Assembly: GCA_020137815.1 (NCBI GenBank)
Contig: CM035358.1
Location: 3,740,292-3,804,291, forward strand
From: Hormiphora californensis
Taxonomy: Eukaryota > Ctenophora > Tentaculata > Cydippida > Pleurobrachiidae
Reading direction: 5' to 3'
Length of the DNA stretch: 64,000 bases
In this document: positions 13,240 to 59,060 of the stretch, piece after piece
Layout of the letters: each line of letters begins with the position of its first letter
Position numbering within the stretch: position 1 is the stretch's first letter
Position numbers and translations under genes: made by a program
The notes under the pieces: model-generated
What the model was told of the DNA's origin: nothing
The model's database searches: none
What the model saw: the letters and a program-made list of their open reading frames with translations, nothing else

Positions 13240-13423
13240 ATGTCAAGGTACCAGCAGCACTTCCAAACACTCCGAACACCCGCACGGAACGGCTCAGCAG
13301 TGTCACCAACAGGGGGTGTTCACCGGACAGATGTGGGAAGGAGGAGGTTAGGTAACCGGCAGTGTCAGCTAATGTCAAGATTAGATAGCAGTGGAGTTCT
13401 GACGAAACATAGGAGATATGGAG
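13240..13423 (+). CDS. Candidate alternative first exon of the oxidase
   Basis: ATG at 13240 (a second in-frame ATG lies at 13372) opens 61 codons of Arg/Ser/Gln-rich sequence ending ...VLTKHRRYG and a phase-1 GTAAGT donor at 13424. The donor phase fits the first common exon of the NADPH oxidase (21325). A basic N-terminus is compatible with oxidase isoforms that differ upstream of the EF-hands, but there is no homology to prove it. Confidence 0.35.
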
Positions 13424-14812
13424 GTAAGTTAAATTATCCCAGAGCTGTCGTTTAATAGCTGTGAATTAGAGACTCTGGAGTTGGTTAAATACAATTATCG
13501 GTTATTTAGCACAACACCACTTGTGAAAGTCGAAATTTTGTCTGCCATTGCAGCTGTTACACTAGTTGCTAGTTGCTAGTTTTTTTAACTTGCTTAGGCT
13601 TGCTACGCAGAGCAAGCCACCGCCCCTTCCCTGGTGTTGGTAACTTTAGTTTTGTTCCTACCAGTTTATAGTTTGCACTTTTTGTACAACTCCAGTACTA
13701 TAATACTGCTCTCAAGTCTAAAGCTTGTTTTTCTTGTTTTGCTTGGTACAAAGTGTTCCATTATAGCCACACTAGGTGTTACCATTCATCATGCGGTGTG
13801 AAGATATTCCAGAACAAGCCTACATATAGCGTGTGCCTCCTCCCGTTGACAGATATTTCCCCCTTTACATTAGTTTTTATGAGTCATGTTGTTGCAAATT
13901 TGGCCTTTACGGATCTAGATCCAAGTATAACACCGCCTTTTTATGTTCATGTTTGTCAGTCTTTTACCACCCATTCGAAGGCCGTTCACACTTCCGATCA
14001 CCTACCCTAGTACCCTAGTGTCGACTAAATTTTTAAATCCTGATATAATAGGTATCTTCTTGGCTCCAGCCAGGCACTAACAAGACAGTGTCACTGACTG
14101 TGTCAGACGGCTTAAGCGTGTGCCATCGCGTTGACAGATACGTTCCCTTTTTATGTTATTGTTTGCAGCGTAAATTGGGCCTTTATAGAGTCTTTTATCA
14201 TGCTGGTATGTTATAGTATTGAACATATAATGCCCATATTAATTTGATGTTTACTATTCAACAAAATCTTCAGATCATAATAAGAGAGATATTTATTATA
14301 GGATTGATCGAGCTGATGTTAGTGGCCCAAAGCCCCAGTTAAAGTAGCCAGTAGGTGATATTGATAGGCACTAAAATAGCGAGAGAGGGGGGAGATACAT
14401 GGTCTATCACATCAACGAATTGGCAAATTTCCAAGTTTGGAGTTCACCAGGAAAACCAAACAATTACAAAATCAGTTTACCATAATATAATAATTCCCAT
14501 TTCATGATGTAACGTTATATGTAACTGTAACAACAAACCGCACTGTAACTGTACTAACCGTGACAACTGCTGCAAACATTAGAAGTGGTTTGTATTTCTG
14601 AGAAAATATCCACTGCACTTTTATTAGAGTTGCGGGAGGCGGCGTACTAGTGTTTAGGTGATTCACCCCCTGGTGACCTACAAGCCTGTTGACCTACTCT
14701 CTGATTGGCCTAATCAGAGACCAGGAGTATGCGATCGGGCGAGTAGGTCATAAGGCCATACAGGTACTCGTTACCTACTGCTGAACTTCATCATAGTTTT
14801 GAATGGCAGAAA
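13424..14812. other. No gene seen; hairpin at 13587
   Basis: Contains GGCTTGCTACGCAGAGCAAG, the core of a perfect 8-bp stem (about 13587-13612), resembling hairpins at about 15314 and 42426. No coding exon recognised. Confidence 0.4.
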
Positions 14813-15166
14813 CTAAAACATGCATGTCCAGGCACGGTTTCCGTTGTTCTGGTGCCGGTTGTGGGAGTAGATGTAGTCGTTGAAGATGACCTGGTCGCCA
14901 CCGTTGCGTCCCTTTGTAAACTTAACAGTTTTACAAGCAGGGGATTGGGAGGGAGGAGATGGAGGAGGAGGAGGGGTTGATGAAGGAGAAGTAGGAGATG
15001 AAGGAGGAGGAGGAGGTGGAGGAGAAGTAGGAGATGAAGGAGGAGGAGGGGATGATGGAGTAGGAAGGGGCGATGGAGGTGCTATGGCCAGGAAAGAGTC
15101 CTCAGCGTTGTTGTAGGTATCCATTGCACAACGAAGTGCATTTGGTAAAGGAGATGATGTAGACAT
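14813..15166 (-). CDS. Small proline-rich protein with FLYWCH-like zinc finger
   Basis: The ATG at 15166 (complement) gives 117 residues ending in a TAG. Residues about 30-75 are a Pro/Ser/Thr linker (PPPPPPPSSPTSP). Residues about 78-116 read VKFTKGRNGGDQVIFNDYIY, then a basic segment and W-T-C. This is the shape of the FLYWCH/MULE-type domain (F-x-S-GG-Q-L-x-x-GY-Y...WxC), a DNA- or protein-binding fold common in transposon-derived proteins. The C-terminal His half of the classical FLYWCH Cys2His2 set is missing, so the domain is truncated or continues in an unseen exon. The gene is alone, with no introns. It could be a fragment of a domesticated transposon gene. Confidence 0.5.
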   Translation of the reverse strand: MSTSSPLPNALRCAMDTYNNAEDSFLAIAPPSPLPTPSSPPPPSSPTSPPPPPPPSSPTSPSSTPPPPPSPPSQSPACKTVKFTKGRNGGDQVIFNDYIYSHNRHQNNGNRAWTCMF

Positions 15167-15222
15167 AATGATTGATTGATGACGAACGTATGACGTATAG
15201 GTTTATATACTATTCACTCTAC

Positions 15223-15318
15223 TCTTGCTCTTAATGAATGCATTCCTATCATTTTGTTGTTTAGTGTACTACTCTTGCTCTTAGTGAATGTATTCCTATC
15301 ATTTTCTTGTTTAGTGTG
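15223..15318. repeat. Tandem duplication, ~47 bp x 2
   Basis: ACTCTTGCTCTTA followed by TGAATG and ATTCCTATCATTTT, repeated once. It lies just 5' of the FLYWCH-like gene, so it may fall in its promoter region. Confidence 0.8.
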
Positions 15319-16305
15319 TACTAGCGCACCCATTGGGTGCGCCTCAAGTAAGGCCTTTAACCCACCCGGCTTCGCCGGTTGGTTCTTTTCGCCCTTTCAA
15401 CGTCAATAACACGGTTGTCATGGCAACTGAATTGGTAACTATATGGACTGGCATGTTAAAATTCATTCGAAAATATCAACAAATTTCCACTGGAAGTTCC
15501 AAAAGTGTGAGCAACAGCTTTACAGCTTTGGGCACATGAAGTATTTTATGAAGGAGCAGCCTGTCGCTTAGATACCGCTGAACGAACGACTTCGACTTCG
15601 ACGTTCATCTCCAAATTATAATATAGATTGACAGGGTACGATGTACTGTCCAATCAGAGCGATTGATTAACTGATTGGGTCATCCGAATCGATATGAAAA
15701 TACGCTTAGCTCTAGCTTCTATGGGTCATTGTCAATGAAACGGGGTCAGATTTCTGATTGGAGAAAAACACTATGATCAGTGTGATTGGTATGCCACACC
15801 TTGGAGTAGGTCACCAGGCTGGTAGGTAATTGCGACTTTTGGTCGCCGTGACCTACTGGTCCCCTAATTAGGGTTTACAGGAGTAGGTCACCAGGCTAGT
15901 AGGTCACCAGGGGAGGCACCGTTTAGGTGGGGCTGACATAATGCCATTAGAATAGAACTTCTGCTCATATATAATACTAGCTTCGCTGCAGCAGCTTTTT
16001 TAATAGCTTGAACACCCCTTGGACTCTTGATTTCACTGATTAAACTCTGTTGTAAGATGACGTCTTAAGGAGCCATCTACCACAATGCAGACCCCCTATC
16101 GTCTTTATGATCACTTCATGATTCCCTCCCCGGCTGCTCCCCCTCAAAATAATCGAGGGAGCATTATTTGATAGCCTACTGCCTACAACTCTATGCAGTA
16201 AAATCTTCCATCGTTACTGGTTTATCAAAATAGCAATTGCTTGTTAACTAAATATTACTTTAGGGGAGGTGTACCATGCTAGATCGAGAGTATATGAAGC
16301 AAAGT
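15319..16305. other. No gene seen; hairpin-led repeat
   Basis: A GCGCACCCATTGGGTGCGCC hairpin at about 15314-15335 and a GGCTTCGCC hairpin next to it. GTAGGTCACCAGGC repeats at about 15800-15915. Probably repetitive DNA; no exon seen. Confidence 0.4.

Positions 16306-16341
<36 letters not shown>
16306..16341. repeat. (GA)n microsatellite
   Basis: About 34 bp of GA repeats. Confidence 0.9.
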
Positions 16342-16344
<3 letters not shown>

Positions 16345-18134
16345 AACTAGGAGACTGTCAATACAAATAGATATAGATTAGTATATTGAAGGGATATGTT
16401 GATACATATCTCTTCATTCTTCAGACATTAAGTTGTCGCTGCAATATAATTTGATACGCCTTGTACAGAGCTACAATATGGTATGGCGTGTATGATGTGA
16501 CTCCAGCTGTATTCACTTTAATTGGCCTTGCAATACGGACCATGTACTGCAATAGCTCGAGTCTTTTTTACAGTTGATTTAGTGGGTGAACTTTTGCTGC
16601 CACACACACTCACATTATTCTTGGGAAACGAAATATTTGAATGAACATTTCAAGTGAACTTGAATTGGTGTGCTGAACCGCGTTCTTTTTCCATTCAAAG
16701 TGGCTTGAAATAGCACGCTTCCCGCTGCATATCGTATAATACCGGTTTCAAGTATAGGGCCGTGGGAACCACAATACCACATGTGGGGAAATTGACAGAA
16801 ACGATGCCCTGTCCAGTAGGCAAAACCGTTTTTACTGCCCATCCGTTAGCGTTTTTTTGTGTCTTTGACATGTTTCTAAAAGACTAATTTCCCGCATACG
16901 TTTTGCCATAAAGGTATGAGGTAGGTCAGAGCGACTTCCTAATTATGTCTTTAATTTTCAACCATTGTCTGCTAAATCTTGCTATGATATCTACTCGACA
17001 ACTTGGCCGACATTGTGACATCTTGAACGCTATTGGCCGACACCGTGGCATACCAAACGCTATTGGCCGACACTGTATCAAATATTTGAGCAATATTGTT
17101 GCATTAGTGAGTCTGGATATAAGTGTCTATTGTTCCGACAGGCAGGACAGGGAGCACAGCTATGATACAGTCGGGTAAACTCAATTTACATAATCCACGT
17201 GTCGTCGTCAGTATTGTTCAGAAATCTTCCTTTAATTACTGATGGATCTTGTCCACACATTCTCTCATGAAGGCCGGGATCCAATGAATAAAATGACATA
17301 CCCAGAGTCTGTGCTACTAAGTGCCCTTCCTTTCCATACATTAAACTGGGGCGATAACGAGAAAGAGGACAAACAAGCAGGTAATTAGTCAATTAATTAA
17401 TGCACTAATTAGTCAATTGGCACGGGTTTCACGCCTGACTAAGCACCATTATAGCACTTTGGGACGGGATATATAGTATAGTAAGAGTAATACTTGTCTT
17501 TGTAAATCCTTGTCAAAACTCCAAGTTCAATTGTACTGATTTCTAACTCCTCGCATTGTTTTTTCGTGGAACCCATTAAATTGACTTCAGAATTACTCAC
17601 AGTACCCTTAATTATCACGTGCTGTTAATTATCACGTGATGTTATTGAGAAAGGGCGTATGTTAGCCGGTGATGATAGTTCTGTCTACTACAGCGGCTAC
17701 TATATATGTCTTGTGTTGGTCCAACAACTTACTTCATGCCCACTTTATACCAACAAATCCTAACGCTATAATATCTTGCTTTCGATTAAAATTATCTTAA
17801 CGAGGGGACTACTGCTGTTTCACGATTCAAGATCGTTAGTCCACCTTGCTGCTGTTTAGTACAGATCTAAGTATGAATGGTAGTTTGAACAAGCTTAAAC
17901 GATGCGTCTATTCGCGACCGAGAGACAGCTAGCAGGGAGTGTCGACAAGCTAATAAACGCCTTATTTGGTCGCAGCACATACGTAGCTTGTACGAAGCAA
18001 TTAATGGATAAGAAAAATTTTCACTCAAATTTAATCGTTTCCTTATTTTACTGGCTTCCCCAGCACAGCAGTGCATCAATACATCTCGATTACTTGCCCA
18101 TACTTTGTCAACCCTCCTCATTACAAACGTGGAG
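16342..18134. other. No gene seen; 30-bp minisatellite
   Basis: Three copies of a ~30-bp unit containing GCTATTGGCCGACAC lie at about 17002-17075. Open frames at 16615-16842 and 17867-18187 have no motif. Confidence 0.45.
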
Positions 18135-18282
18135 ATGAGTCTCAAGATCCTCCTGCTAAAACTACTGAACAACAGAGCGGTCACCAAATACGCTCTTCAA
18201 GAGAAAACTGCAGCGGAGTTTGAAATTCCGTGTGGTGTTAATCTTAACCGACACCGTCCATCCGTGTGGAGCATTGAAGGAG
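18135..18282 (+). CDS. Candidate alternative first exon of the oxidase
   Basis: ATG at 18135 opens 49 codons beginning MSLKILLLKLLNNRAVTKYA and ending ...RHRPSVWSIEG, stopping in phase 1 at a consensus GTAAGT donor. That phase fits the common oxidase exon at 21325. The donor and its flank are duplicated 32 bp downstream (18315, same GGAG|GTAAGTACTCTA), but using the second donor would change the phase. No homology recognised. Confidence 0.4.
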
Positions 18283-18514
18283 GTAAGTACTCTATTCAAG
18301 GATTATTAGAGGAGGTAAGTACTCTAGAGTTGGAGTATTTAAGGATTAATGGAGGGTGTAAACAGTAAGAGTATCGAAGTTATAGAGGCGGTAATAACCA
18401 TGTAGATGATTGTTCAAGGATTATTGGAGAGGAAAGTGATGAAGTAGAGTAGTTTTGGAGAGAGTAAGTTGATACTCCAAGGCTCTGTTTATGACACATA
18501 CATATACTATTCAG

Positions 18515-18696
18515 TACAGTCGGACCCCGATTTAGTATTTACCGGGCCCCGATTTACCGGAACCCCGATTTACCGGGAGGATAAACTTCCCCGATATAGG
18601 AAATTAACGGTATATCACCCCGATATACCAGGCACCCCGATTTACCGGGCAAAACCCTTTCCCCCGAGCATCCCGGTAAATCGGGGTGCGACTGTA
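18515..18696. mobile_element. pogo/Tigger-like MITE, copy 3 (long)
   Basis: TACAGTCGGACCCCGATTTA at the left and GTAAATCGGGGTGCGACTGT at the right. The interior holds extra tandem GATTTACCGGG / GATATACC blocks, making it about twice the length of copy 1. Confidence 0.8.
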
Positions 18697-19397
18697 TCAC
18701 ATTCCCTGATACTCCCTGTAATTTCAACTTGCCCTTGTTTCTTGGTTACCCCTAGCAACGGTTCTGGGTGCCATGGGGAACTAACTGCTTCCGAAAGCGG
18801 AACAATAATAATGCTTGTCACACCGCCTATATTATTATACCTCCTCCACAGTTTATTACCATTGTTATACCCCAGCTAGTGCAGAACACACCCTGTTAAA
18901 CGAGCCCAACAATAGAGCTCTCCCATGAAAGCTCTCCCATCAGCACCAAGAAACAACAACAAAGTCCTTCCTTTATCCACCCACCCAGGTACTTGTGAGT
19001 TGTGTCAATAGATTGTCACGTGGAGACTGGAGGGCCAACAATGGAGGAGGTGGAGCTCTCCAGACTCCAGAAGGTTCTAGATCCAGCACACCTTGTTAAA
19101 GGACTAACAATGGGGAAAATATTTCATTTCCCATCTTTATTCTCTTCATTTGTTTGTGGGGGACAAGAACTAAAGTTATCCCATCTGCACTGGTTGTTTT
19201 TTTAATTATGTAAACAGGGATTTACGCTTGAGTTGTTGCCCAATTAGCCCCGATTTGTTATGATTGCCTGATCGCGATACCCATCAAACAAATACAAAAG
19301 GCGTCAATGGCCACACGCGCTAATTGACCTCTCCACCTCTTGCGAACCTGATTGATCTCCAGTTCTTGTTTGTTCTGCTCTTGTTAATCTGTTAAAC
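18697..19397. other. No gene recognised
   Basis: A short open frame around 19041 (MEEVELSRLQKVLDPAHLVK) is amphipathic and plausible as coding, but no donor follows it, so it is not called. Confidence 0.3.
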
Positions 19398-43198
<23,801 letters not shown>

Positions 43199-43439
43199 AA
43201 TCCCCCACCATACCACCATCACCCCTGGAATCCAGATTAAAATTGTAGTGAAACCCGCGCCCCCACTTGGACACTAAGTACATTGTTACCAATTAAGAGT
43301 TGGACTAATATGGGGAGGAGTTGCTGGCGATATATAATAGAACTCTCGTATTATAATAGAACGAACAATTTTTATACACGTTCAGTGTGACAAAACTCCC
43401 GAAACAAAAGTAAACAGTGTTTTTAGTTGTTCTTTCTTC

Positions 43440-43445
43440 AATAAA
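43440..43445 (+). terminator. Poly(A) signal of the oxidase gene
   Basis: AATAAA 242 bases after the stop codon, preceded by a T-rich stretch. Confidence 0.6.
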
Positions 43446-44341
43446 AAACTGTAATATCTTGTTAATCTGTTACGTTTTTTAATTTCGTGACCCTTTTAGT
43501 TTCTGTAGCGAATATCTTGAGAACTAAAGAATAAAAAGAGATGGATGAACAGTTAAGAAAGAGAGGGAGAGAAATACAGAGATAGAGAAATACAGAGATA
43601 TAGAGAGATATAGAGAGAGATAGAAATACAGAGATAGAGATAGTGTAGTTAGTAGTTTCGTTGTCAGTTGCATGCCTGGCAATAGTGTGTTCTTGTCCGA
43701 GACAAATAAAAGCGTGTGTTTGATATGTTTTCTCTTCTTTTTGAGTTTATTTTATGTGAAAGTGATATATAAATAAGAAAGATATTAACTGAGAGGAAGA
43801 CGTGTGCGAACCTCTTTTTATATTTTCCATTTCACTATAATTAGATTCTTTACGAAACAAAGATAGCCGTGTTTTGAGTTGTCAATTGGGTGCACTGATG
43901 CGATAAACTTTGTGAGAGGGCGAGAGGCTTACCTACTTGGAATCACTGTCTGGCACCGCAGACCCGATCTGACCATGTAAACTGGCGCTTGATAAGGTGT
44001 CTAAAGCGGTGCCGGATAGAAAACTCGAAGTTTACTGAAAATTTTTAAAGTGTACCCAATTGTGAATGTCAAAGTTGAAACGCAGAGGATTTTGTTGGGT
44101 TGAATAATGTACAACGGATAGAAAAGGGGATGGGGGTCAAACAATAACACACACTCACACTACAAATCAGTGATAAATAAAATAAACAATCCTCCATCTC
44201 AGTAATCACTCTCCATCACTCTCTTAAACCTCCTTTTCAAATCACAATTATTAATTATATTGGTATTGATTTCTCGTTTCCATCACAAAATGTCCCATTC
44301 TCTCCACAAACAGTCTCACGGAATATCTTCATTGCTCCCAT
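43446..44341. other. Convergent intergenic region
   Basis: Between the 3' ends of the oxidase gene (plus) and TMEM65 (minus). Contains GATAGAGAAATACAGA-type repeats at 43555-43640; no gene seen. Confidence 0.6.
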
Positions 44342-45411
44342 TCAGGTGGGTTGTTCCTGGGCTCCCTTTTCCTCTTCCTCGTTCTTGAGAAGGAGCAAGG
44401 GCCACATTCCCAGTATACACCCAATACAGATACCAATACACCGACCATAGAATACCCACCTGATAAAGTGAGTTGGTATTAGTGATTTGGAAATTGGTTC
44501 AACACTAGTTGGATAATCATTAAACAGGGTACTTCTTATATTGTCCCCTAAATGTAATCAACTTCAACTTCAAGGGGCCTAAAATGTGCCCTAAATAACC
44601 GCCACTTCTTCCCCTACCTATGTGCAATTGAAGACTCTCTCTGGACAGCAGTCAGGACACTGGACCTTCCTAGAAACTTTTTCACCGATTTCTCCACAGT
44701 TCCTGCGGTGCCTATTCCCGCCACGTCAGATATTAAGTTACCCATGGCTGCGGCAGCTAGAGTTGACAGACCTGAAGGGGAGGTAGAATGGGGTGAATAA
44801 TTCGGATAAATAGTGGGCTAGTTTATGCCTGTCTTTCGATATCGTTTTCAGTCAGAAACTAAGAGAATATAAAGGAGCTGTGTGTCATAGAACCTACCTA
44901 GAGTTGCTCCCAGTTTCAGGTCAATGTATTCCCCCGCACATAACATGATCGTATTGTCAAGGAATCCGAAACCAATGAAGGGAATCCTGTAGGAACATAA
45001 AGTCAATCAAAATGGAAAGGATCGATGCGAAATATCGGGAATAATCTTGACAAGCATTGTTTATCTATACCCTGCATATGAAGCCTCCAGTGCCAGCAAC
45101 TTTCGGGTCATACTCCCAGCCCCATTTCCATTCCCGTGCTCATTTTGGAGTGCTGCCAAAAGGTATTTCCTCTCACATCTGCTTAGTTCGTCAACAAATG
45201 TCTTTGCAGTATCTTCGTTGGTGATCTCAGGGCGCAACACTGATATACTTCTCCTGAAGAGGAGGGTAGAGGGGGGATTATCCAAACTCTAACACTGGGA
45301 AACTTTGTGGAACACCGCAAGAAAGGTCTAAACAAGCTGATTGTGTTCTTACCTGCTGTTCAGTACGAAAGAAATTCGGGGGCACTTTCTCAGAACATTC
45401 CTGCAAATCAT
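44342..45411 (-). CDS. TMEM65: TMEM65 (mitochondrial inner-membrane protein)
   Basis: Exons on the complement: 45411-45353, 45253-45071, 44986-44898, 44771-44618, 44459-44342. Phases agree; 200 codons plus TGA. The N-terminus MICRNVLRKCPRISFVLNSR is basic and fits a mitochondrial presequence. A helical region ends at SYAG, followed by the family signature IPFIGFGFLDNTIMLCAGEY (TM1), LSTLAAAAMGNLISDVAG (TM2) and GRCIGICIGCILGMWPLLLL (TM3), with an acidic EEEEKG tail. This order matches vertebrate TMEM65, a three-TM protein linked to mitochondrial Na+/Ca2+ exchange and to intercalated discs. The human protein is about 240 residues, so this one is slightly short at the N-terminus. It is convergent with the oxidase gene. 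Confidence 0.9.
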
Positions 45412-45740
45412 GAACTATACAGAAGGAAAATAGTTAGTAGTAATCGTCGTGTTGGGAAATAGAAAGAGGTTTCTTGGGGAATGGGGGCGAGACTGGTCGG
45501 GCAGTTGAGTCGCCTGACACTGTTTTAGAATAAAAAGAAAGTATGAAAAATTCAACCGTTGTACGGGGTTCACCGGGTTCGGTAATTGGAATCTTCAAAA
45601 GAATGCTCTTGAACTCTGCCAAGTCAAACCGGGTAGGGCGTTCCAGAATTTATTCCCACGGTCACAGAGTGCGCGCAGGTTCGCGCACACAATACACTCT
45701 CAGGGGGCAAAAACTAGCAATGGCAGATTTTCAACTTCAC
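45412..45740. other. Between TMEM65 and a Penelope-like remnant
   Basis: Probably the TMEM65 5' region plus the decayed upstream part of the retroelement. The short open frames (45434-45622, 45543-45782) show no recognisable RT motif. Confidence 0.35.
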
Positions 45741-46158
45741 ACACTGAAACGTCAAACGTGTAACAACCACGTACAAAACTGAGACATCTATAAATTACAA
45801 AGCCACCTGCCGACGCTGTGGAGAGGACTACATTGGTGCTACCGGTAGACCCCTCTCAGAAAGGGTCAACGAACATGAGCGCAGCCAACGCCTTGGAAAC
45901 ACGAAGAGCGCCCTGGGACGACACCTTACTGAGGAGCACCCCGAAGCAGTGACCATGAGGAAGAGGAAGAGGGGCAGACCAGGACAGAGGGAGCGAGAGG
46001 AGAGAGAAAAGGACTTTGAGATTTTCTTTGAGAATTTTGATTTTAGAGTTGTCGGGAGAGGGAGAGACGTTCTTGAGACTTTTTTGAGGGAGAATCTGAC
46101 AATTCAGCGGGAACACCCAGCTCTGAATGATTGCCAGACGAATGGTTTCGTGTTCTGA
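45741..46158 (+). mobile_element. Penelope-like element remnant, GIY-YIG endonuclease
   Basis: The frame reads YKATCRRCGEDYIGATGRPL, then SERVNEHERSQ and SALGRHLTEEHPEA, a basic linker and a stop after NGFVF. C-x2-C followed by YIGATGR..R..EH is the zinc-associated GIY-YIG endonuclease at the C-terminus of EN(+) Penelope-like elements. A TGA lies at the 5' edge and the RT part is missing, so this is a 5'-truncated copy. At 46330-46359 the downstream sequence carries CTGATGAGGGC...GCCGAAACGTC, resembling the hammerhead ribozyme core found in Penelope-like elements. Confidence 0.75.
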
Positions 46159-46159
46159 T

Positions 46160-46883
46160 TGGTTCTGATTGGCTCATGTCACAGCCGCTAAACCCAGAGT
46201 ATGATCCCATCCGATGTCAGATTTCAGAGGTGGTGCAACCACTAATTGCTAGAAACAGTTCTGATTAGGATTCGAGTGTCAAGTGTCGGGCTATAAATGT
46301 GTGTCACTATGAACAGTTTATTTCTTTCACTGATGAGGGCTATTTTACGCCGAAACGTCTGTTTTGCTATTGAAATTTGTTCACCTTTGTAACATCCCGA
46401 GTCTTCTATGCCTGACCAAACTTCGAACCACGTGAGATCAATACAGGGATCATCCCCTCAACATCTATAAATTAAATTCCGATCACACCTCTCGATAATC
46501 ATTCCAGACAGATTAATTTCTCATAATCTACATCGAGCTCATTACAGTTAAATTAATAAATAATCATGTTACAAACTCTTCCACCGACTCTCCTTATCAT
46601 CTCCCATTCCCTCTCACTCTCTCTTTCTCTCTCACTCTCCAACTCACATCTTCAGCATATCAAAATCTTAGGAATTCATGGCAAATTGGATATATCTTAC
46701 AATCCTCGGCTGATTCTTAGAGCTACGAAACGACTGAGAATGTGAAGGATAAGAAATGGATCTTAACCTTCAGATTTCTAAAGACGTTTATAATAAGGGT
46801 AAACTAACGACAAAATGCTCCTGGACACGCCAAACAGAATAGACGTCAGACTAAAGAGTAGTGGTCTATTCTCTCATTTTCTA

Positions 46884-46915
<32 letters not shown>

Positions 46916-47412
46916 TCCCACACATACTCTCATCCCCAAGGCTGTAGTAAGAGAGCGACACACCGGAAATGAAAGAGTTAATGTTCTCTAGTTGGTTGGT
47001 TAGATTCTTGAGGTGCTCTCATGGGAAGAAAACTCTCTCTTTCCTTCTAAAAACACATAATAAAGGCGGATTTTTTCATCCAAAAAGTCGAATTTGGTGA
47101 TATTTACTACGCACCACACGTTAACATGGGAGGCACGCAAAAAAACGAGCGCACGAGAGGGGGGGGGGTGAAAATCCGACTTTATAACAAAATATAACAA
47201 CCCACACATTTTTTTCGTTCACAGAAAAACAAAACACCTGCTGTACAAATCGAGAAACAAACAACTAGACACAAAGAGTTTTACAAACACTAAAAACACA
47301 CAAAATAGGCGCACTGTAACGGTAACTAGATCTCTTCCTTTTACTCAAAAAACAAATAGAACTAAGTAGGAATCTGTTAGAAAAAGACAAAAGTACAGAA
47401 AGTAGAAGGATG
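46160..47412. other. PLE tail and empty AT-rich DNA
   Basis: Probable Penelope 3' sequence to about 46400; a (CT)n tract at 46880-46912; then WD40/U-box gene 3' region. No further gene. Confidence 0.45.
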
Positions 47413-57720
<10,308 letters not shown>

Positions 57721-57919
57721 TCTCTGATTTAGGGAGAAATTTAGGAAATGATAATGTTTCAAAACACGTATATATCGTTGGTTATGGGGAAGAACGCTTC
57801 AGTAGTGGCCAGTGGGGAGAGATTGAAAGACAACAGTGAATCAAGTGAACAAAAAGAGTTAAGTACAGAAATTACACAGTCGAATTAATCCCCCTATATA
57901 TTTATACTGGCTGAAAAAA

Positions 57920-58572
57920 TCAATAAAATATTCTCTTTTGAATAACATAAGCGACGGTACAGAGAAACAAAAAGAAGCACAAGTAAGTTAGAATTGTGTC
58001 TGTCATGGCTCGTTGCCCAATCTTTGTTACCAGCCGGTGAGAGCTGACAAGAACTGAAGATAAAGTCCTGTACTCTCCATCTACCTCGTCGACCTCCTGC
58101 ATGATGAGGTCGCCAGATTCTTAACAGTTTCCTCTTGTTGACGTACCATTGCAGCAAGTAACTCTGTGTTACGCTTGTAACGTGTTTGTGATATCCTCAG
58201 CTACTTTTGTAACATCTTTCTTTCCTCGCTTTTTTAGCCGACCCTGAAGCCAATAATTCCTCCCTGTCTGCCTTGGCTTTCTTCTCAGTCTGGAACGTTC
58301 AGTGCTGCTCTGATCTGTTTCTGAAGAGTCCCCAAGTTCAGTCACTGTGCAGGATGATGTTGCTGACGTAGGAAGTCTTCAGCCTCCTCGGACTGCTGCT
58401 CTACAATCTTGACATTGAGTATGTTTAATTTGGATCGGATTTGTTGTATCAGGGGAAAGGGAGAGGGACCCTCAGAACCGTTATGGATCTCATCAATCTT
58501 CAGGCGAATGTTACTCTCGTGCTGGTATATCTGGTGGAGAATCAGTCGTGCATCGTCGCTAACAACATCCAT
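57920..58572 (-). pseudogene. BNIP1: Sec20/BNIP1 SNARE gene copy, intronless and broken
   Basis: Sec20/BNIP1 is an ER SNARE for Golgi-to-ER retrograde transport. Reading the complement from the ATG at 58572, pieces in different frames follow the Sec20 order: an N-terminal helix (LILHQIYQHESNIRLKIDEI...EEAEDFLRQQ), then LQKQIRAALNV, KKAKADREELLASGSAKKAR, DVTKVAEDITNTLQ, NTELLAAMVRQQEETVKNLA, then EYRTLSSVLVSSHRLVTKIG, and the tail anchor MTDTILTYLCFFLFLCTVAY ending VIQKRIFY and a stop. One in-frame TGA and four small frame changes separate these pieces over 650 bp with no room for introns. This fits a decayed retrocopy; clustered sequencing errors are the alternative. A working gene is expected elsewhere. 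Confidence 0.75.
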
Positions 58573-58630
58573 CACAGATCAGATCATTATAACTGATATA
58601 AAAGGGATTTAATTAGTGTTGATTTAATAA

Positions 58631-58695
58631 AACAAATAAAATCCATATAACTATTAAATCAACTTGATTTAATAGTTATATGGATTTTATTTGTT
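58631..58695. repeat. 65-bp palindrome
   Basis: Two perfect 32-bp arms (outer AACAAATAAAATCCATATAA) with a 1-base spacer. Part of one arm, TATGGATTTTATTTGTTGAT, marks the start of the tandem duplication below. Confidence 0.9.
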
Positions 58696-58772
58696 GATTT
58701 TGGTAAAGAAAACACATGGAGATTGTAACTTTAAATAAGGTTGATATAAAAGTAATAAATTAAGTTACAAAA

Positions 58773-59060
58773 CTACTCAGTCATCATTCCGACACCACAC
58801 AACATTTTCTTGCCCCAATATTGTAAAAGCTCAAGCCCCAATCCGCGACTAGAGACGAACACAGACCGGTGATGCTCATATTCGCCTCCTCGCACTCTTC
58901 CATTTCTCCCAGGAGCTGAGCCACACTGGCGGGCAGAGTCTCCCCAATCATGGCGGATAGTCCCCCAGGCAGGACGGTAGAGGTGGGTTGTTTGTGGGAC
59001 AAACTGACTGCTATCGCAGAATATTTCATGGTGTTGTTCACACTGATAAGCAACAAACAA
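58773..59060 (-). pseudogene. 5'-truncated copy of the 102-aa ORF
   Basis: It matches the ORF at 59301-59609 from NNTMKYSAIAVSLSHKQPTS onwards, but the first ~20 codons are deleted and the 23-bp insertion shifts the last residues into another frame. Confidence 0.7.

Noticed and set aside
17867-18187. 106-residue minus-strand ORF
   Set aside because: Overlaps the better supported plus-strand exon candidate at 18135 and has no recognisable domain.
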